From assembly GCA_018127085.1 (NCBI GenBank), contig CM030729.1, positions 248,001 to 312,000 of the forward strand: DNA of 64,000 nucleotides. The letters run 5' to 3'. The translations under genes were made by a program, and so were the position numbers. Each line of letters starts with the position of its first letter. Within the stretch, counting starts at the first letter, position 1. Below, in pieces: positions 10,541 to 23,176 of the stretch. This stretch comes from Pneumocystis sp. 'macacae'. Lineage: Eukaryota; Ascomycota; Pneumocystomycetes; Pneumocystales; Pneumocystaceae. A model generated the notes under the pieces. It had not been told where the DNA came from. It did not search any database and saw nothing but the letters and a program-made list of their open reading frames with translations.

Positions 10541-11506
10541 ATGCAATTGGATTTGAAAAAGAGTGTGCTAAGATGGGGAGTGCCTGGACCGACAAACGTA
10601 CAAATGTTGCATAGTCAGAGAATATTTAGTCGTGGTGCGATTCCAGTATGGAAAACATTAGTATTTACACAAATTCCAAAAATCGGTCTTCCCGAGGTAA
10701 GTTATTATGTTTCCTTATTATTTTATATGGATCCTGTATCGGTATTTATTTGCTGATTATATATGAGGTGGCATTTGTTGGAAGAAGTAATGTAAGTTGA
10801 TCGAGACATTTATTAAATACATGGTTTGAAGCAAAAATGTAAGAGTTGCTTTAAACATCGTTTTAAGCACTGTTTCAAACTCTATTTAAGTGTTGTGTTT
10901 TATTTTATATTTTATCTTATTCTGTTTAGACTGGAGTAAGAATGAGAAATTTGTTGAAAGTTTTGTGATTAAGTACAGAAATCTACGTGTATTAATTTTT
11001 TGACAAATAAACCATTGGCTAAAACGTCTACAAAACCAGGTCGTACGCGAACTATAAATGGATTTATTATCCCTGGAAAAATTGGTTTAGTTGATCTACC
11101 GGGGTATGGCATGGGTTCAAAAGAAGCTTGGGGTGTAGAAATAATGAAATATTTAAAAGAAAGAAAGTTGTAAGAAGAATTGGTTTGAATTGATATATTG
11201 CTGATAATATATAGATTGAGAAGAGTGTTTGTGTTAATTGGTAGTGATTGTGGGTTTAAAGAGACAGATAGAATGATATTAAATAATTTGAATTACTTGG
11301 GTGTTTCATATCAAATTTTGATCACCAAGATTGATAAATTAAATAAGTATCCAGAAACACTTTCTGCACTTTTTTCTGAAGCAAAAAACATTATAGATAC
11401 CTATGGAAATTCAGGATTTCCTGAAGTACTTGGTATAAAATGTGTGCAGCCAGTTGTTGGTATTAATAATCTTCGTTGGGCAATTCTTCGTGCTTGTGGT
11501 TGGTAA
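10541..11506 (+). CDS. EngB/YihA-type GTPase, P-loop not found
   Basis: This fits the TrmE-Era-EngA-EngB-Septin-like GTPases of the EngB/YihA group, which in fungi are usually mitochondrial ribosome-assembly factors. Present are the lead-in [13 protein letters not shown], the switch region [13 protein letters not shown], the G3 motif VDLPGYGMG, the G4 motif LITKIDKL and a C-terminal domain ending [11 protein letters not shown] at 11506. Introns are seen at 10697-10767 and near 11170-11213. The expected P-loop NVGKSSLLN should follow GRSN at 10791. Instead there is a perfect donor GTAAGT at 10792, and no GK[ST] is encoded in any frame up to about 11020; exon structure there is unresolved. It may be a decaying gene, an assembly fault or a missed exon. 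Confidence 0.6.
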
Positions 11507-12250
11507 TTTAAAAGCAGTTTTAGTGATCAGAAAAACATAAAAATCTATTTTATATTTATACTTTTTTAAAAAAAGAAAATGATAATATTTTAAAAGATAG
11601 ATATATCGAAATATATCAATTTTCTAGTTTAGTATAGAAAAATATATAATATATTCATCTTTTAAATAATCAAGATACTTTTAATAAATACAGAATTTTA
11701 TTAGGATTTAGATATATTGTATTTTTAAGCAGATTGAATTAAAAAGTTAATTATATATTTTTTGTTTTTAAATTATTATCATCTATCATTTTGAAAATTT
11801 ACAATTTATTTTAATCATTCTACAGTAAATATATCTTAAAATGTAGCTTTTATATTTGACACTAAAACTCTGATAAATTCATAAATTTTAATAATTTAAC
11901 ATGTACTAATATGAAATATAATCAAATAAACATTTCATTATTAAAAAAAATATTTTCATTAAAATTAATATTATTAGTTTCACTATAGAGCATATAGTAA
12001 AAACATGTTTTTACTTTATATAACTTTCAAATATAATTATTATTTAATAAAAACAGTATATGAACAATCTCATCAAAATTACACAAAGATTATCCAAATA
12101 TTACAATTAATTTATAAATATTTAAAAGACTTTCAATTTTTTAGAAATATATGTGCTACATAGTTGTATATTTAATATTTATATTACAAATTATATGGTT
12201 ATTAATCAAGTTTTGCAAACTATACGTTGTTAGGGAAACGCTGTGCCGAG
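11507..12250. other. Intergenic, nothing seen
   Basis: About 740 bp of AT-rich sequence between two plus-strand genes. No ORF, tRNA or repeat that I can support. Confidence 0.6.
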
Positions 12251-12442
12251 ATGACACAAGGTTTTACAAAAATCAGTAAAAAACTAAACAAAACACGTAA
12301 TAAACACACAAAACTGAAACGTGGAGGTTACAAATACATACAAAATACACATATAATGATTAAAATGTATTTAGCACGAGTAATTTTGGCTAAAAAAGCA
12401 TCAATAAAAGAAGCACAGCATCTTCAACGGGTAGAAGGCTAA
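12251..12442 (+). CDS. Small basic protein, DUF2462/UPF0390-like (tentative)
   Basis: A 63-residue, strongly basic, intronless frame starting at ATG 12251 and ending with TAA at 12440-12442. The start MTQGFTKISKKL followed by LKRGG recalls the MAQG..K..K pattern and basic composition of the DUF2462/UPF0390 small nucleolar proteins. The match is only to short words, so the family is a guess. There is no signal peptide or membrane segment. Upstream codons in the same frame lack an ATG. A 12-bp inverted repeat lies 60 bp downstream and could belong to its 3' end. Confidence 0.4.
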   Translation: MTQGFTKISKKLNKTRNKHTKLKRGGYKYIQNTHIMIKMYLARVILAKKASIKEAQHLQRVEG

Positions 12443-12501
12443 ATTGTTTTTTTTTTCAGAAGAAAAACTAAGGTATTTTAAAAATAGACACTGACAAAAT
12501 C

Positions 12502-12568
12502 GATCAATGAAAAAAACGAGGCAATTTTGGCACAACGCGCAAGTTTTTCCGGAAGCTTTTCATTGATC
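12502..12568. repeat. 12-bp perfect inverted repeat, 43-nt loop
   Basis: GATCAATGAAAA (12502-12513) and TTTTCATTGATC (12557-12568) are perfect reverse complements. The loop is less AT-rich than its surroundings and contains the palindrome TTCCGGAA (12547-12554). It could be a transcript-end hairpin of the small gene upstream, or a small RNA. Function unknown. Confidence 0.55.
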
Positions 12569-13669
12569 AAACCAAAAAAACTATTATCAAACAATTCAAA
12601 AAAAAGTACAAAATAGACTTATTGTGTTTTTCAATCCAACATCATAACGCCTCCATCTATATCTTTAAGATATTTACTTACTATTTGAGTGTTTATCCAG
12701 TTTTCACCAAGCTTTTATCTATAGCAACTGAAGACAGCAGTATCATATCGTGGGTTAGGCTTATGACTGAATTTTATAAAAAACTTGCATTGGCTGCTGT
12801 TTTATGATCAAAAGAGCAAGAGGATATGCCATAGTAGCCTTTTTGTTCAATATTAGGCTGCTGCCATATGTTTTTGTACACTCCTCGAGAACAGCTGACC
12901 TGGTTAAGGAATCTAGCTTTATAATCTTGTAAATGCCTTAAAAGTTTAGAGCTGACAGCCAGGTAACATTCCAGAATCAATTGCTGCTTTGATACAATTT
13001 TGTATCTTTCCTGCTTTATAAACACATGTATATACAGGATCTATACCTTTTTAATAAACTAGTTAGTAATCATTCGCAAATATTGTTTACAAATATTATT
13101 CATACATTGCTTATACATTATTTCCATCGTTTTCGTTTACTCAAACATCATTACATCGGTCTCTGGCAGGTCATTTCTATATATACAGCTTTTCTCTTGT
13201 TCTATTGTGTATTTTTTCTTTAGATTCTGCTAAAACACCCTATCCACACCCATTCTTTTGTTCCATTTTTTTATTATAATACATTAAATATATAGCAGAC
13301 TTTGCCGATACTATCTAATCCATCTTATTTTTAATATAGTCTCTTGATACAAACATTTAGCACCAGTTAATGTCGTTATTATACTCTGTTTCTGTATATT
13401 AAGGAATGTTAAATAGTAGCATTTGTTCAGATATTCTTCACTTAATATATATAATACACGATTGCATTCTGTTATGTTGCACATCCAGCACTGTCAGCAC
13501 TCGTTGTATATGTGCCTTGGTTTCAACTTGATATTCTGTATTGTTTTACATCATCCTATATTATCTACATAATTTACACAATATATATTGATTATAATAC
13601 TTATACTATTTACTATCGTTATACGCCCTCATTCAACAGCATTATATAATATATTACTAATACCATAAT

Positions 13670-13727
13670 ATATAATAATAGTATAATACATAGTAATACA
13701 TAGTAATACACAATAATACATAATAAC
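13670..13727. repeat. Short ~10-nt tandem repeat
   Basis: About five imperfect copies of a TAATACATAG-like 10-nt unit in a row. Simple AT-rich microsatellite-like sequence in a non-coding gap. Confidence 0.6.
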
Positions 13728-15078
13728 AATACAAACACTGCTTCTCTTCCATGTCTCCCCTTTCTACCTTCATCTTACTGTACCCCATCTTTCATTTCTA
13801 CATGAATTGCACATCTCCACCACTTATCCTTCTCTGCCTGCAATACTCCGTTACTCCCATGGCCTGCATAGTCTTCGCAGCGGCTCTGCTGTGCACTGTT
13901 CTCGCGGAGATCAAAGTCCCATTAACACTGCCACACGGACACCTTTCAACGCACAAAAATATACAAGGTGTACAAAAATACACTGCTTGCCCATGTTTTA
14001 CCGCAAAACATTATCAAATTCCTATCTAAACATAGATGCTGTAGCACTAGCGCTGCTATTGGCACTGCTGCTCAAATCATCTTGGGGTACAGCCTTTTAC
14101 CCAGCATTGCCCCTCAAAAAGGACTTTCTCCAGTTTGCCGCTAACTAAATTTTGGTTGACTGTCTGTCATGCACAGCCCAAGTGTTTCCTGTGTGTTCAA
14201 GAAGGTTGCAGGTTAATACTAGTTTAGTCTTAGTTTAGGGTCTTTTTAGCCTTTTTATAGACGGGGTTTCCTCATTTTTAGCATACTTTGGTGTAAATGC
14301 ACACATAGTCTATTGGGTCTAATGCCTTAAGACGATGTTCCCCTTACATATTTCTGTATATTGTGTCCTGCAGAACAAGTATAGAACTAGGGACCAATTG
14401 AGCCCAAAGTTAGGCCAAATACAGTGTTTGTTTGGCGCTAGTTTTTTAATTAGATGTCAAACTAAGCTTAAAACGTCCTTAATATACATTTTTCCTTAGT
14501 AAATCTCCTGAGTCTCGTTTATGACGCGTGTCATCTTCGTGTCAGGGCGCGTTAGAATGAGGTCAGTTAATAGAGCAAGGGCCAAGGATCAAAGTAAAGA
14601 CGGGTAAAAGTAAGTTATAAGTGGAGGTGGAGGAGCAAAGAAGGATATTGTAGTTTTTGCAGAACACTGAAGGCAGTTATTGGGATATATCAGAGAGAAA
14701 GCATCTCCTTTTATCTTGGACCTGTTCAATAAAATATTAGCAGTAATATTAGATCAACACAGTACTGTGTAGAAGGGTTTCTCAGGAGTCTAATTAAGAA
14801 GACGTATTGACAGTGATAGAGGAAACAGAGATTGTTATTTGTAGTGACAAAATTAATCGTTGTCAAGATACTTTTATATTGGTTTGTTTGTGAGGTTGAT
14901 TTTGGTGGAATTTGGTCCATAAATAAGAAAGATATAAAGGTGTTTATTAGAGATTGGAGTAGCTTTATCCACTGGTGACTAAGGATATATTATTTACTTG
15001 GCTATATAATTTGCAAAACATTATAAAATACAGTAGAATATTGAGTATTGGAAGATATTGAAAAATATTGGGGAAAAA

Positions 15079-15977
15079 ATGCTTGAGAAACAAGCATTGG
15101 CAGAGTTTATCAAGCAGCCGGTTAAGTGGGAAATGATTGTATATTTAGCAGAAAAGGCAAGCAAGGTGCTGCAATGTATGTCGACGATAGATAGGCGAGC
15201 AGCAGGGCGGTATAGTAGGGGCATGGAATATAAGAATTTTCCTACATTAGAGCACTTTATATCGAATCTTTGTGAACAGTCGAATGTACAGGTGCCAACA
15301 TTGATGTCGGTTCTTGTATATCTTGAAAGACTTCGATGTAAACTCCCGCGAATGGCAAAGGGGATGATATGTACATGCCATCGTATTTTCCTTGCATCAC
15401 TTATTTTGGCTGCAAAGTATCTAAATGATTCATCACCAAAGAACAAGGTATGTACAAAAAGATGAAAGGTATATATGCTTATATAGGTTAGCATTGGGCA
15501 AGATATACAAATAATCTTTTTTCATTAACTGAAGTAAATCTCATGGAAAAACAGCTTTTGGCGCTTTTGAATTGGGATCTTTCGATTACTATGGAGGACC
15601 TTTATAAGGTTTTGGCACCTTTTTTAACGCCTATAAAACACGCGATAATAGCCTGGCAAACGACTCGGACAGAACAATATATACCATCATCTTTGCCTTA
15701 TCTTATGTATTCACCTAGGACTTATACTCCACCGCCAAAATCACCAATATGGACTAAAAAGTTATCATTGATGAATTCTCCTATAATGCCATCTCTTTCA
15801 TCGTCATCGACTGTTTCCAGTTTAGCAGAAAGTCCAGATGAATCTTTTACATTAGTTTCCAATATGCAGACCTCTCTAAAGAACTCCAGAAGACAGCTTT
15901 ATTATCAATATTTAAAGGAACAAGACTTTAATCCTTACAAAAGCTATATGTTGTCGTCACCTACATATTATTCCTAA
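15079..15977 (+). CDS. Pcl1/2-type cyclin (PHO85-class)
   Basis: A cyclin of the Pcl1/Pcl2/Pas1 group, which partner Pho85-type kinases in G1 and morphogenesis. Two exons, 15079-15447 and 15492-15977, with a 44-nt intron, give 284 residues. The cyclin box is visible as LEHFISNLCEQSNVQVPTL, MSVLVYLERLRCKLPRMAKG, HRIFLASLILAAKYLND and then HWARYTNNLFSLTEVNLMEKQ and LLALLNWDLSIT. The tail is rich in Ser and Pro (TPPPKSP, LAESPDESF) and has several SP and TP sites suited to kinase-controlled turnover. The ATG at 15079 is the first in frame. A long gene-poor region lies upstream. Confidence 0.82.
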
Positions 15978-17394
15978 TATGAGGAAATATGAATTATATT
16001 ATAAAAAATTCATAAAAGATATATTTTCTTGGTTTTTATTTTTATATTCATTTAAAATATTTAACGATTTAGAATAATTTATGATGCAATATTTAATGTT
16101 TTTATTTTGAAGACTGATTTTGGTTAATGATAGTTTTTATATTAAAGGTGTTGTGGATTATATATGTATATATTTATCTATTCATTATATTTTTAATTAA
16201 TGTTTATTTAGTTATATAATATTAAAAATTCGTTTAGTCTTTTTTGATGAGATTTCTTAGAATTAGAAAAATCAATTGATATTATTTCATTGTTAAAATA
16301 ATTTTTAAAATATTGTAAACGTTATATTAATTCATAATCTTATTTAGGTTCATCTCTACAAAATTCTTTTAAACCCTAATAAATATTTTAGCCTAATTTA
16401 TGAAAATTTTCTTTGAAAATTTTTAATTAATCTCAGTTTTTATTTTAAATATTCTTTTAGTTTTGTTTATTCATCTATCTTTAACAATTCCAAAATGCAT
16501 AAAGTATATTGCTTCTTAAATTACTTTTTAATATAACCACACTCTACATATGTTAGCTATTTAAAAGCCTAAAAATATATTATCTTAAACACTAAGTTTG
16601 TATTAACAAATAGTTCCTTTAATTCAAAACAATTTATTTTATCTCTCTTGTTTTTTCTATTAATAAAACATACCAATTAGTATTCCCTTAAAATATATAT
16701 TACATTAATATATTATGTTTTATCGAATGTATATTTAAACACGTCTTAAATATTTTTATCATTTGTACATCTTTACAAAAACATATATTGACTCAATTGC
16801 ACAATATCACGTCTCAACTAGTTCTTGTATTTTTTTCTTTGTTTTGTCTTAATTAAACCCTTAAGATACTTATTAATGATATATACGTTCATTTTTCGTG
16901 CACTAACCTAAATGTTAATCTCTAATCCAATAATTCTCATTTTTTATTATTACTTTTAAAATATGCTTTTCTCCAAAAGCTTTAAAAATACATAATCCAA
17001 TATCAAAATGCACATATTTCCAAATTATCCATTTTCTATTTTAATACATATATAACACTTGATTTAATATACTACTATTTGACTAATATTGTATATATAA
17101 CCCTAGCCCTAATTCGACATTGGTTTAAGATTTGGATAGAGGATTAGAAAGAAAAGGCAATCGGTATCGATGAATACATAATAAGCATTGAATGATAAGA
17201 AAAAGAACAAAAGAGAAGATTTTTTGTAGTATTTTGGAGAAAGAAGCAGAGAAAAAGGCTCTTTATTAGAGCAAGAAGCCTTTTTATTTTATATATAATC
17301 TGAAAAACAAAAAAACAGAAAAAAACGGATTATTAAATAAACAGTTATAAATAAACATTGAGTTTATTAAGATATTGTAGAACAGAAAAAGGAG
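15978..17394. other. Intergenic upstream of PMA1
   Basis: 1.4 kb, very AT-rich and ORF-free, expected to contain the promoter of the highly expressed PMA1 gene. Notable words are AAACCCTAA (16371-16379) and the telomere-like box at 17101-17112. The 200 bp before the ATG are purine-rich on the plus strand. Confidence 0.6.
17101..17112. promoter_or_regulatory. Telomere-like box upstream of PMA1
   Basis: CCCTAGCCCTAA, 283 bp upstream of the PMA1 ATG. Its reverse complement shares the 11-mer TAGGGCTAGGG with 24544-24554 upstream of NUP98-96. Telomere-repeat-like promoter boxes are used in other fungi by Tbf1-type factors; use here is inference. Confidence 0.4.
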
Positions 17395-20187
17395 ATGGAT
17401 GAAAAAGAAGAGTTTATTGTTAGGAAAGACACGGTGTATTATAATTATGTCAGCAGCTTTGAAGAATTAGACAAGCCATTGAAGGATCTAGAGAAAGGGA
17501 TTGAAAGAGTATGTTCATTGGAAGAAGAAGAAGACGAAGATATAAATGCGTTAATTGATGAGCTTGATTCTCAAGATGGTGATCAAGAAGACAATATGGA
17601 GGATACATGTCCTCAATCGCTTCGAGTGGTTCCAGAGGAATTATTAGCAACAGATACACGGATTGGGTTGACAAGTCAAGAAGTTATTAATAGAAGGAAG
17701 AAATATGGACATAACAAGATGAAGGAAGAAAAAGAGAATATGATAGTTAAATTTTTAATGTATTTTGTCGGACCTGTTCAATTTGTGATGGAAGCAGCAG
17801 CTGTTCTTGCTGCAGGTCTTCAAGATTGGGTGGATTTTGGTGTAATATGTGCATTGCTTCTTTTGAATGCTATTGTTGGATTTGTCCAAGAATTCCAAGC
17901 AGGATCAATTGTTGATGAGCTTAAGAAAACGCTTGCTTTAAAGGCAACTGTTCTCCGGGATGGACGGCTTGTTGATATTGAAGCTTCAGAAGTTGTTCCA
18001 GGAGATATTCTACAACTCGAAGAAGGGTCTATCGTTCCCGCGGATGGCCGTATTGTTACAGAAGAAGCTTATCTTCAAGTTGATCAATCTGCTATAACAG
18101 GTGAATCTTTGGCAGTAGAGAAGCGTAAGGGTGATAGTATTTATTCATCTTCTACTGTTAAACGTGGCGAAACATTTATAATTGTTACTGCTACGGGTGA
18201 TGCAACATTTGTAGGGCATGCTGCTTCTCTTGTTAATAAAGCATCATGCGGAACAGGTCATTTTACTGATGTTCTTAACCGTATTGGAACTATTCTTTTA
18301 GTATTAGTTGTTTTTACCCTTCTTGTTGTTTATATATCAGCTTTCTATCGATCAACAAACACTATTACAATTTTGAGATTTACCTTGGCTATTACTATAA
18401 TTGGTGTACCAGTTGGTCTTCCAGCTGTTGTTACTACTACTATGGCTGTTGGTGCTGCACATCTTGCAAAAAAAAAGGCAATTGTTCAAAGACTTTCTGC
18501 TATAGAATCTCTTGCTGGTGTTGAGATTCTTTGTTCTGATAAAACGGGTACTTTAACAAAGAACAATCTTTCTCTTGCAGAACCATATACTGTTGATGGA
18601 ATTTCTTGTGATGAGCTTATGTTAACTGCTTGTTTAGCTGCTTCACGTAAAAAGAAAGGTCTTGATGCCATTGATAAGGCTTTTCTTAAAGCACTTCGGA
18701 ATTATCCTGCTGCAAGATCAGCACTTTCTAAATATCGTGTTGTTAAGTTCTATCCTTTTGACCCTGTTAGCAAAAAGGTTACCGCTATTGTCGAATCACC
18801 TTCTGGAGAAAAAATTGTATGTGTAAAAGGTGCACCTCTTTTTGTTCTTAGGACTGTTGAGGATGATCATCCTGTTCCTGAAGATATTCAGAATGCATAT
18901 AAAGATAAGGTTGCAGAATTTGCATCCCGTGGATATCGGTCACTTGGTATTGCTCGTAGAGTAGGAGATTCTAATTGGGAAATCTTAGGCATTATGCCTT
19001 GCTCTGATCCGCCGCGTTGTGATACTGCACGCACTATTAGTGAAGCTATTCGCCTTGGTCTTCGTATTAAAATGTTAACAGGGGATGCTGTTGGAATTGC
19101 GAAAGAAACTGCTCGTCAACTTGGAATGGGTACTAATGTTTATAATGCTGAACGTCTTGGTCTTGGCGGTGGAGGCGATATGCCTGGATCTGAAGTGTAT
19201 GATTTTGTTGAAGCTGCCGATGGTTTTGCAGAAGTATTTCCACAACATAAGTACAATGTTGTTGAAATTTTGCAACAGCGTGGATATCTTGTTGCTATGA
19301 CAGGGGATGGTGTTAATGATGCACCTTCTCTTAAAAAGGCTGATACTGGCATTGCTGTTCAGGGAGCCTCTGATGCAGCACGATCTGCTGCGGATATTGT
19401 CTTTTTGGCACCAGGTCTTTCTGCAATTATCGATGCATTAAAGACATCTAGACAGATTTTTCATCGGATGTATGCCTATGTTGTTTATCGTATTGCTTTG
19501 TCTCTTCATCTTGAAATTTTCTTGGGTTTATGGATTGTTATTTTTAACCATCTTATGATTCTAGAACTAGTTGTCTTTATTGCTATTTTTGCGGACATTG
19601 CTACCTTGGCTATTGCATATGATAATGCTCCGTATTCATTATTTCCTACTAAATGGAATTTACCTAAGCTTTGGGGTCTTTCACTTCTTCTTGGTGTTGC
19701 TTTAGCTATTGGATCATGGATTGCAGTGACTACAATATACGTTAATGATAATGCCTATGGTATTGTTCAAAAGTATGGAAACATAGATTCTGTTATGTTT
19801 CTTGAGATTTCACTCACTGAAAATTGGCTTATCTTTATTACACGTGCTAATGGTCCATTCTGGTCATCATTACCATCATGGCAATTATTTAGTGCTGTAT
19901 TTCTTGTTGATGTCATTGCTACGTTATTTTGTATATTTGGTTGGTTCACTGGAACTAAAGAACATGGTCTTCAGCCTACTTCTATAATTACCGTTGTTCG
20001 TGTTTGGCTTTTTTCATTTGGAGTATTCTGTATCATGGCTGGTATTTATTATTTACTTTCTGACTCTGTAGCATTTGACAATATTATGCATGGGAAAAGT
20101 GTTAAAAAGAATACAAAGCAGCGATCTTTAGAAGATTTTGTTGTTGCTTTACAGAGAATGTCAACAAAACATGAAAAAGGTGAATAG
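17395..20187 (+). CDS. PMA1: Plasma-membrane H+-ATPase
   Basis: A 930-residue intronless P-type (P3A) ATPase that pumps protons out of the cell and energises nutrient uptake. The phosphorylated Asp is residue 382 in [12 protein letters not shown]. Also visible are the A-domain motif TGES, the N-domain KGAPLFVL, the hinge [38 protein letters not shown] and the paired membrane segments. The N terminus is acidic ([16 protein letters not shown]), as in fungal Pma1. The C-terminal tail [20 protein letters not shown] keeps the autoinhibitory segment and a Ser-Thr pair (923/924) at the place of yeast Ser911/Thr912, phosphorylated on glucose activation. Length and motifs are normal. Codon use is less AT-biased than in neighbours, consistent with high expression. 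Confidence 0.97.
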   Translation: MDEKEEFIVRKDTVYYNYVSSFEELDKPLKDLEKGIERVCSLEEEEDEDINALIDELDSQDGDQEDNMEDTCPQSLRVVPEELLATDTRIGLTSQEVINRRKKYGHNKMKEEKENMIVKFLMYFVGPVQFVMEAAAVLAAGLQDWVDFGVICALLLLNAIVGFVQEFQAGSIVDELKKTLALKATVLRDGRLVDIEASEVVPGDILQLEEGSIVPADGRIVTEEAYLQVDQSAITGESLAVEKRKGDSIYSSSTVKRGETFIIVTATGDATFVGHAASLVNKASCGTGHFTDVLNRIGTILLVLVVFTLLVVYISAFYRSTNTITILRFTLAITIIGVPVGLPAVVTTTMAVGAAHLAKKKAIVQRLSAIESLAGVEILCSDKTGTLTKNNLSLAEPYTVDGISCDELMLTACLAASRKKKGLDAIDKAFLKALRNYPAARSALSKYRVVKFYPFDPVSKKVTAIVESPSGEKIVCVKGAPLFVLRTVEDDHPVPEDIQNAYKDKVAEFASRGYRSLGIARRVGDSNWEILGIMPCSDPPRCDTARTISEAIRLGLRIKMLTGDAVGIAKETARQLGMGTNVYNAERLGLGGGGDMPGSEVYDFVEAADGFAEVFPQHKYNVVEILQQRGYLVAMTGDGVNDAPSLKKADTGIAVQGASDAARSAADIVFLAPGLSAIIDALKTSRQIFHRMYAYVVYRIALSLHLEIFLGLWIVIFNHLMILELVVFIAIFADIATLAIAYDNAPYSLFPTKWNLPKLWGLSLLLGVALAIGSWIAVTTIYVNDNAYGIVQKYGNIDSVMFLEISLTENWLIFITRANGPFWSSLPSWQLFSAVFLVDVIATLFCIFGWFTGTKEHGLQPTSIITVVRVWLFSFGVFCIMAGIYYLLSDSVAFDNIMHGKSVKKNTKQRSLEDFVVALQRMSTKHEKGE

Positions 20188-20871
20188 TAAATAATTATAT
20201 GTAATTTTAAGAATTTGTCCTATCATTTGCTTTTAAAGGTATAGGATAATATATATCTGCATAAAGAATAAGTAATGTCTAGAATTCATTGTTATATTGT
20301 CTTTGTTTAAATTTTTAATGTTCTTTTTAAATTTAATACTTCTTTGTGCCATATAGTTTTGCTGGATAAATAAGTTTCATACCCTTGTCATAAACTTTGT
20401 TTCTTTAAATAATATTTTACTAGTCTTGGCTTTATGTATTATTTTAATCAAACTAAAATTATTTTTAACAATAATATATGAATTTTTTAAAAAAATAAAA
20501 CAATACTATATTTACTAAAAACCTAAAAAATTGTTAAGATTATTAAAAACTTTAATTTTTAACTATAACTCAATTTTAATAAATATCAATTTTAAAATTT
20601 ATTAAAAAATACACTTTTAAACAAATAATTATATTTTAATCTATCTTTAACATAATCATCAAAAATAATAAACAAGTAGAGAAATTACACTATAACCGAT
20701 AAAAATATCAACTATAAATTCTAGAATCATTAACAAATTAAATATTTCTATTTTACAAAATTCATTTATAAAGAAAAATATCTTTATAACACAGAACCAT
20801 ATCTAAAATTGATTAGATTATTACAAAAATATTGAAATTATATTTAAATATAAAATTGTAACTATTTTTAT
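20188..20871. other. Convergent gap PMA1 / AHA1
   Basis: About 680 bp between two converging genes. T-rich then A-rich, as expected for two 3' UTRs facing each other. No ORF or structured element found. Confidence 0.6.
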
Positions 20872-22090
20872 CTAATCATATTTATAATTTACATACCCAA
20901 ATATGGTTTTAATAGGTTTAACATAATACTATATTATTTCTTAGAAAAAAAATAAAATAAAAGATGAAATAACCTCTTCAAAATTAGATCTAACGACATC
21001 TTCTTGATCAACAGGAACACCTTTCATTTCCATCCTTAACGTAGTTCCACTCATACCTTGGTCAAATATTAAAGTTAGTTTGGCATAATGACCTATTAAT
21101 TAGTTTCAAATTAGTTTAAAAAATTCTACCTTCTGGCCAAGTTCCCAATCTCCATGACTGAGTAACTTCTTTATGTTCAACCAATTTCAAAAATTCTCCT
21201 TGAATATTTCCTCCAAAAAAAGAAAACTTGCCTCCAACTCTAGCATCAATATCTGGCGGTGAACGTGTCCATGCCTTTATACGAGAACAATCTATAAAAG
21301 TATTATACAACTCAGAAGCAGGAGCCTGAAAATCAATATTATTGGAAATCGATACAGTATTAATAATTGAACGGTTTCCTATCTTTGATGTTGACTCAAC
21401 AGAACGAGTAGTTTTAGTGACATTTACACCATTTTGAGAAACACTACAATCCATAATAGACTCAGAGGGCTTTGGTGTAACACCTTTATCAACAGATAGA
21501 AGTACATCTTTCCCATGTGCTAATTCATTATTAAAAACCAATACAGAAATAGATATTAAATATACTTTCTATAAGAGCTTCTCCAAGAAGCGATAACCGT
21601 TCTTTAATCTGAGGGGCAAGCTCTAATTTAATGAATTCTTTAATAATCCGATTCTCTTTTGTTTCAGAAAACACTTCTATTTCAAATATATAATCATCAG
21701 AATCATATGCGACTTCTGGAACTGTTATAGTTCCAGAGACATCAGTTCCATCTACTAATTTCCCTAATAATTATAAGATGTTAGAATTTATATAAAAATC
21801 CAAAAAACCATTAAATTCAAGAACAATTTTTAAATCGTAAATAGTAATAATTTTCCCTTTTCTCATAGAAACATCAACATCACCAGTACATTCAGTTAAT
21901 TTTGTAATTGATGCAAAAATGCCATTTTTTTCTGCTGAAACGATTAATTCTTTTGCAAAATATGATTTTGTCCATGGGCGACAATCTTTACTCGTCCAAT
22001 GCCTATATAAGTAAAAAATAATCAATAATTTTTATAAAAGTAACAAAAAAACATTTACCAATTGCCTGGATTACGAGATGTTGCAGACAT
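20872..22090 (-). CDS. AHA1: Hsp90 co-chaperone Aha1
   Basis: Activator of the Hsp90 ATPase in the cytosol. After splicing the N-terminal domain reads MSATSRNPGNWHWTSKDC then KGKIITIYDLKI, with the conserved WHW start that contacts the Hsp90 middle domain. The C-terminal AHSA1 domain has APASELYNTFID, RVGGKFSFFGGNIQGEF, QSWRLGTWPEGHYAKL and an end with NFEEYYVKPIKTIFGY. About five introns of 45-60 nt are needed: the first interrupts the WHW motif (near 22026-22058), others lie near 21773-21820, 21543-21590, 21062-21120 and 20918-20970. Stop TAG at 20872-20874. The start is the ATG at 22090, right after a run of 17 T on the plus strand. Confidence 0.88.
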
Positions 22091-23176
22091 TTTAACTTTC
22101 TTATTTTTTTTTTTTTTTTTATAATTTGTCAGATTTTAAAATCTTCGGAAAAAACTGTTTCGAAATTTCGAGATGTTAAGAAAACTATTAAGATATAAAA
22201 ATAGTTAAAATATAATATATATAAATGTATGGGAATAAAAAAAGTTTTTTTTAACATCTTTTTTTTATATTTTCCATTTTTTTACATTTAATAGATATTA
22301 ATTATATATAAACGTAGCAATTTCTATATTTAAAAAATATAAATGTTTCATTTTTATTAATTATATATATGTATATATCTTTATTAACTTTATATTTTAT
22401 TATATTATTTATGTTTTAGTAAATATCATATATATTTTATATATAGTTACACGAATTAGAATAAAACTAAACGAATTAATGTAATGAATGTAAAGAATAA
22501 GAAAGTAAAATAGTAATTTATGCAATTCTATATATTGTAGAACTTTTTTGAGTATATTTTTTAAGTATATTTTTTGGATTAAAAATGATAAACTTTAGAA
22601 GTAGAAACACTTCCTTATATTTTATTATTATTAAGATTAAGTTAATGATAAAAACAATTAAAATTAACAAAATTAAAACAAAATTTCATTTTATTAATAT
22701 TAATTTACAGTACTTTTAAAATGAAAATGTATAAAATACCATAAAATCTACTGTTATGAATAGATAACAAAAAAAAAAACAATATTTATAATAATTTAAT
22801 GAGCTATATTTTTTATATTTTGGAATTTTATAAAAAAGTAAAATTAATTTTTTTTATTTTGATAGTTTTAAAATCTAAGTCTCTAAATTTTTCTTTTATA
22901 TTTATTTGATATATTAAAATATAAATAAAATATTTGGTTTATATTATTTTTTAATGACACAATTAATAAAGGATCAACGAAAAATACTTAAATGATAATG
23001 TTTTTTTAAAACAAGTTTAACTTGTAAATCAAAATCATTTGAACAAATTATATATACAAAAATACATTTTACCCAAAAGACATAAATTTTCTTATTTTTG
23101 AAAAAATTCAAGTCCTATGTTCCTAAAATATCTTTTAGAACAGCTTTAACCATGAAAAACAAATTTCTATATTTTT
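22091..23176. other. Intergenic, nothing seen
   Basis: 1.09 kb of extremely AT-rich sequence between the 3' end of the centrin gene and the start of AHA1, both on the minus strand. Contains homopolymer T and A runs (for example 22104-22120) but no ORF or fold that I can support. Confidence 0.6.

Larger units (their letters stand above)
12443..15078. other. Long gene-poor gap, partly GC-richer
   Basis: 2.6 kb between the small basic gene and the cyclin gene. It holds an inverted repeat at 12502-12568, a short tandem repeat at 13670-13727 and a stretch (about 13750-14200) visibly richer in G and C than other gaps. ORFs of 60-113 codons exist in the GC-richer part but have no family-like sequence and overlap on both strands. 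The last few hundred bases may be a long 5' leader of the cyclin gene. Confidence 0.55.

Noticed and set aside
12774..13025. 83-codon minus-strand ORF
   Set aside because: Isolated, no recognisable motif, no plausible flanking exons.
13751..14148. Overlapping ORFs of 61-113 codons on both strands
   Set aside because: They lie in a GC-richer stretch where stops are rarer; no family-like sequence and no splice support.
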